5,684 bases of DNA from an uncultured Eubacteriales bacterium. GTDB taxonomy: Bacteria > Bacillota > Clostridia > Peptostreptococcales > Anaerovoracaceae. A program made the position numbers and the translations under genes. Location of the stretch: positions 1 to 5,684 of the forward strand of contig CADBFL010000209.1 of the NCBI GenBank assembly GCA_902793875.1, given 5' to 3'. This document shows positions 5,625 through 5,684 of this stretch, piece by piece. Position 1 is the stretch's first letter. The number at the start of each line of letters is the position of its first letter. The notes under the pieces were generated by a model. That model did not search any database and was not told where the DNA came from. It saw nothing but the letters and a program-made list of their open reading frames with translations.

Positions 5625-5684
5625 CTACTTTGTGCCGTTCACGAGCACGTTGAGATCGTCCTCGCCGAGGCCGAAATCCTCGTC
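5625..5684 (-). CDS. C-terminal end of an unidentified gene (partial)
   Basis: Reading in from the right edge on the minus strand, 19 codons (DEDFGLGEDDL... ending NVLVNGTK) run to a TAG at 5627-5625. The tail is acidic, and nothing in it identifies a family. It ends 37 bp before the symporter gene, in the same direction and without a visible terminator, so the two probably share a transcript. That it is a real gene end is inferred from the open frame and spacing only. Confidence 0.5.
   Translation of the reverse strand, partial: DEDFGLGEDDLNVLVNGTK

Overview
The window looks like a piece of chromosome from a strictly anaerobic, low-to-moderate GC Bacillota, most likely an amino-acid-fermenting Clostridia. 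The reasons are a two-subunit 2-hydroxyacyl-CoA dehydratase (an oxygen-sensitive Fe-S radical enzyme typical of amino-acid fermenters), strong AGGAGG-type ribosome binding sites, tight gene coupling and a Firmicutes-style -35/-10 promoter. Species cannot be named from this alone.

Layout from left to right. Positions 1-221 carry no gene but contain nested, mutually compatible complementary segments. They include an outer 16-bp stem closing about 200 nt and a 7-bp pseudoknot candidate, which suggests a structured RNA lying 3' of the dehydratase operon. Positions 222-3245 (minus strand) are a three-gene operon read right to left: a 386-aa dehydratase subunit, a 545-aa dehydratase subunit with an unusually long N-terminal extension and extra cysteines, and a 69-aa single-span membrane protein. 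Gaps are 1 and 14 nt, so the three are almost certainly co-transcribed and translationally coupled. Positions 3246-3551 are a divergent control region. It holds a good sigma-A-type promoter for the dehydratase operon, a leader of about 130 nt with a possible 35-codon upstream ORF and an SD-masking hairpin, and weaker promoter/operator candidates for the gene on the other side.

Positions 3552-3899 (plus strand) encode a small soluble protein whose first 50 residues contain 20 histidines and a CGHC motif, a likely transition-metal buffer or chaperone. A GC-rich hairpin terminator (3925-3954) separates it from a convergent gene. That gene (3974-5587, minus) is a dicarboxylate/amino-acid:cation symporter (DAACS/SDF) family protein with an extra cytoplasmic N-terminal domain resembling a degenerate GHKL ATPase/anti-sigma fold. 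The last 19 codons of another minus-strand gene lie at the right edge, 37 bp upstream of the symporter, probably in the same operon.

Working together (inference): the dehydratase removes water from a 2-hydroxyacyl-CoA made from an amino acid or hydroxy acid. It needs an ATP-dependent activator that is not in the window. The small membrane protein may tether or assist it. The symporter could bring in an organic acid, but no sequence evidence links its substrate to the dehydratase. The least explained parts are the structured segment at 11-210, the N-terminal extension of the large dehydratase subunit, and the altered substrate pocket plus added domain of the symporter.
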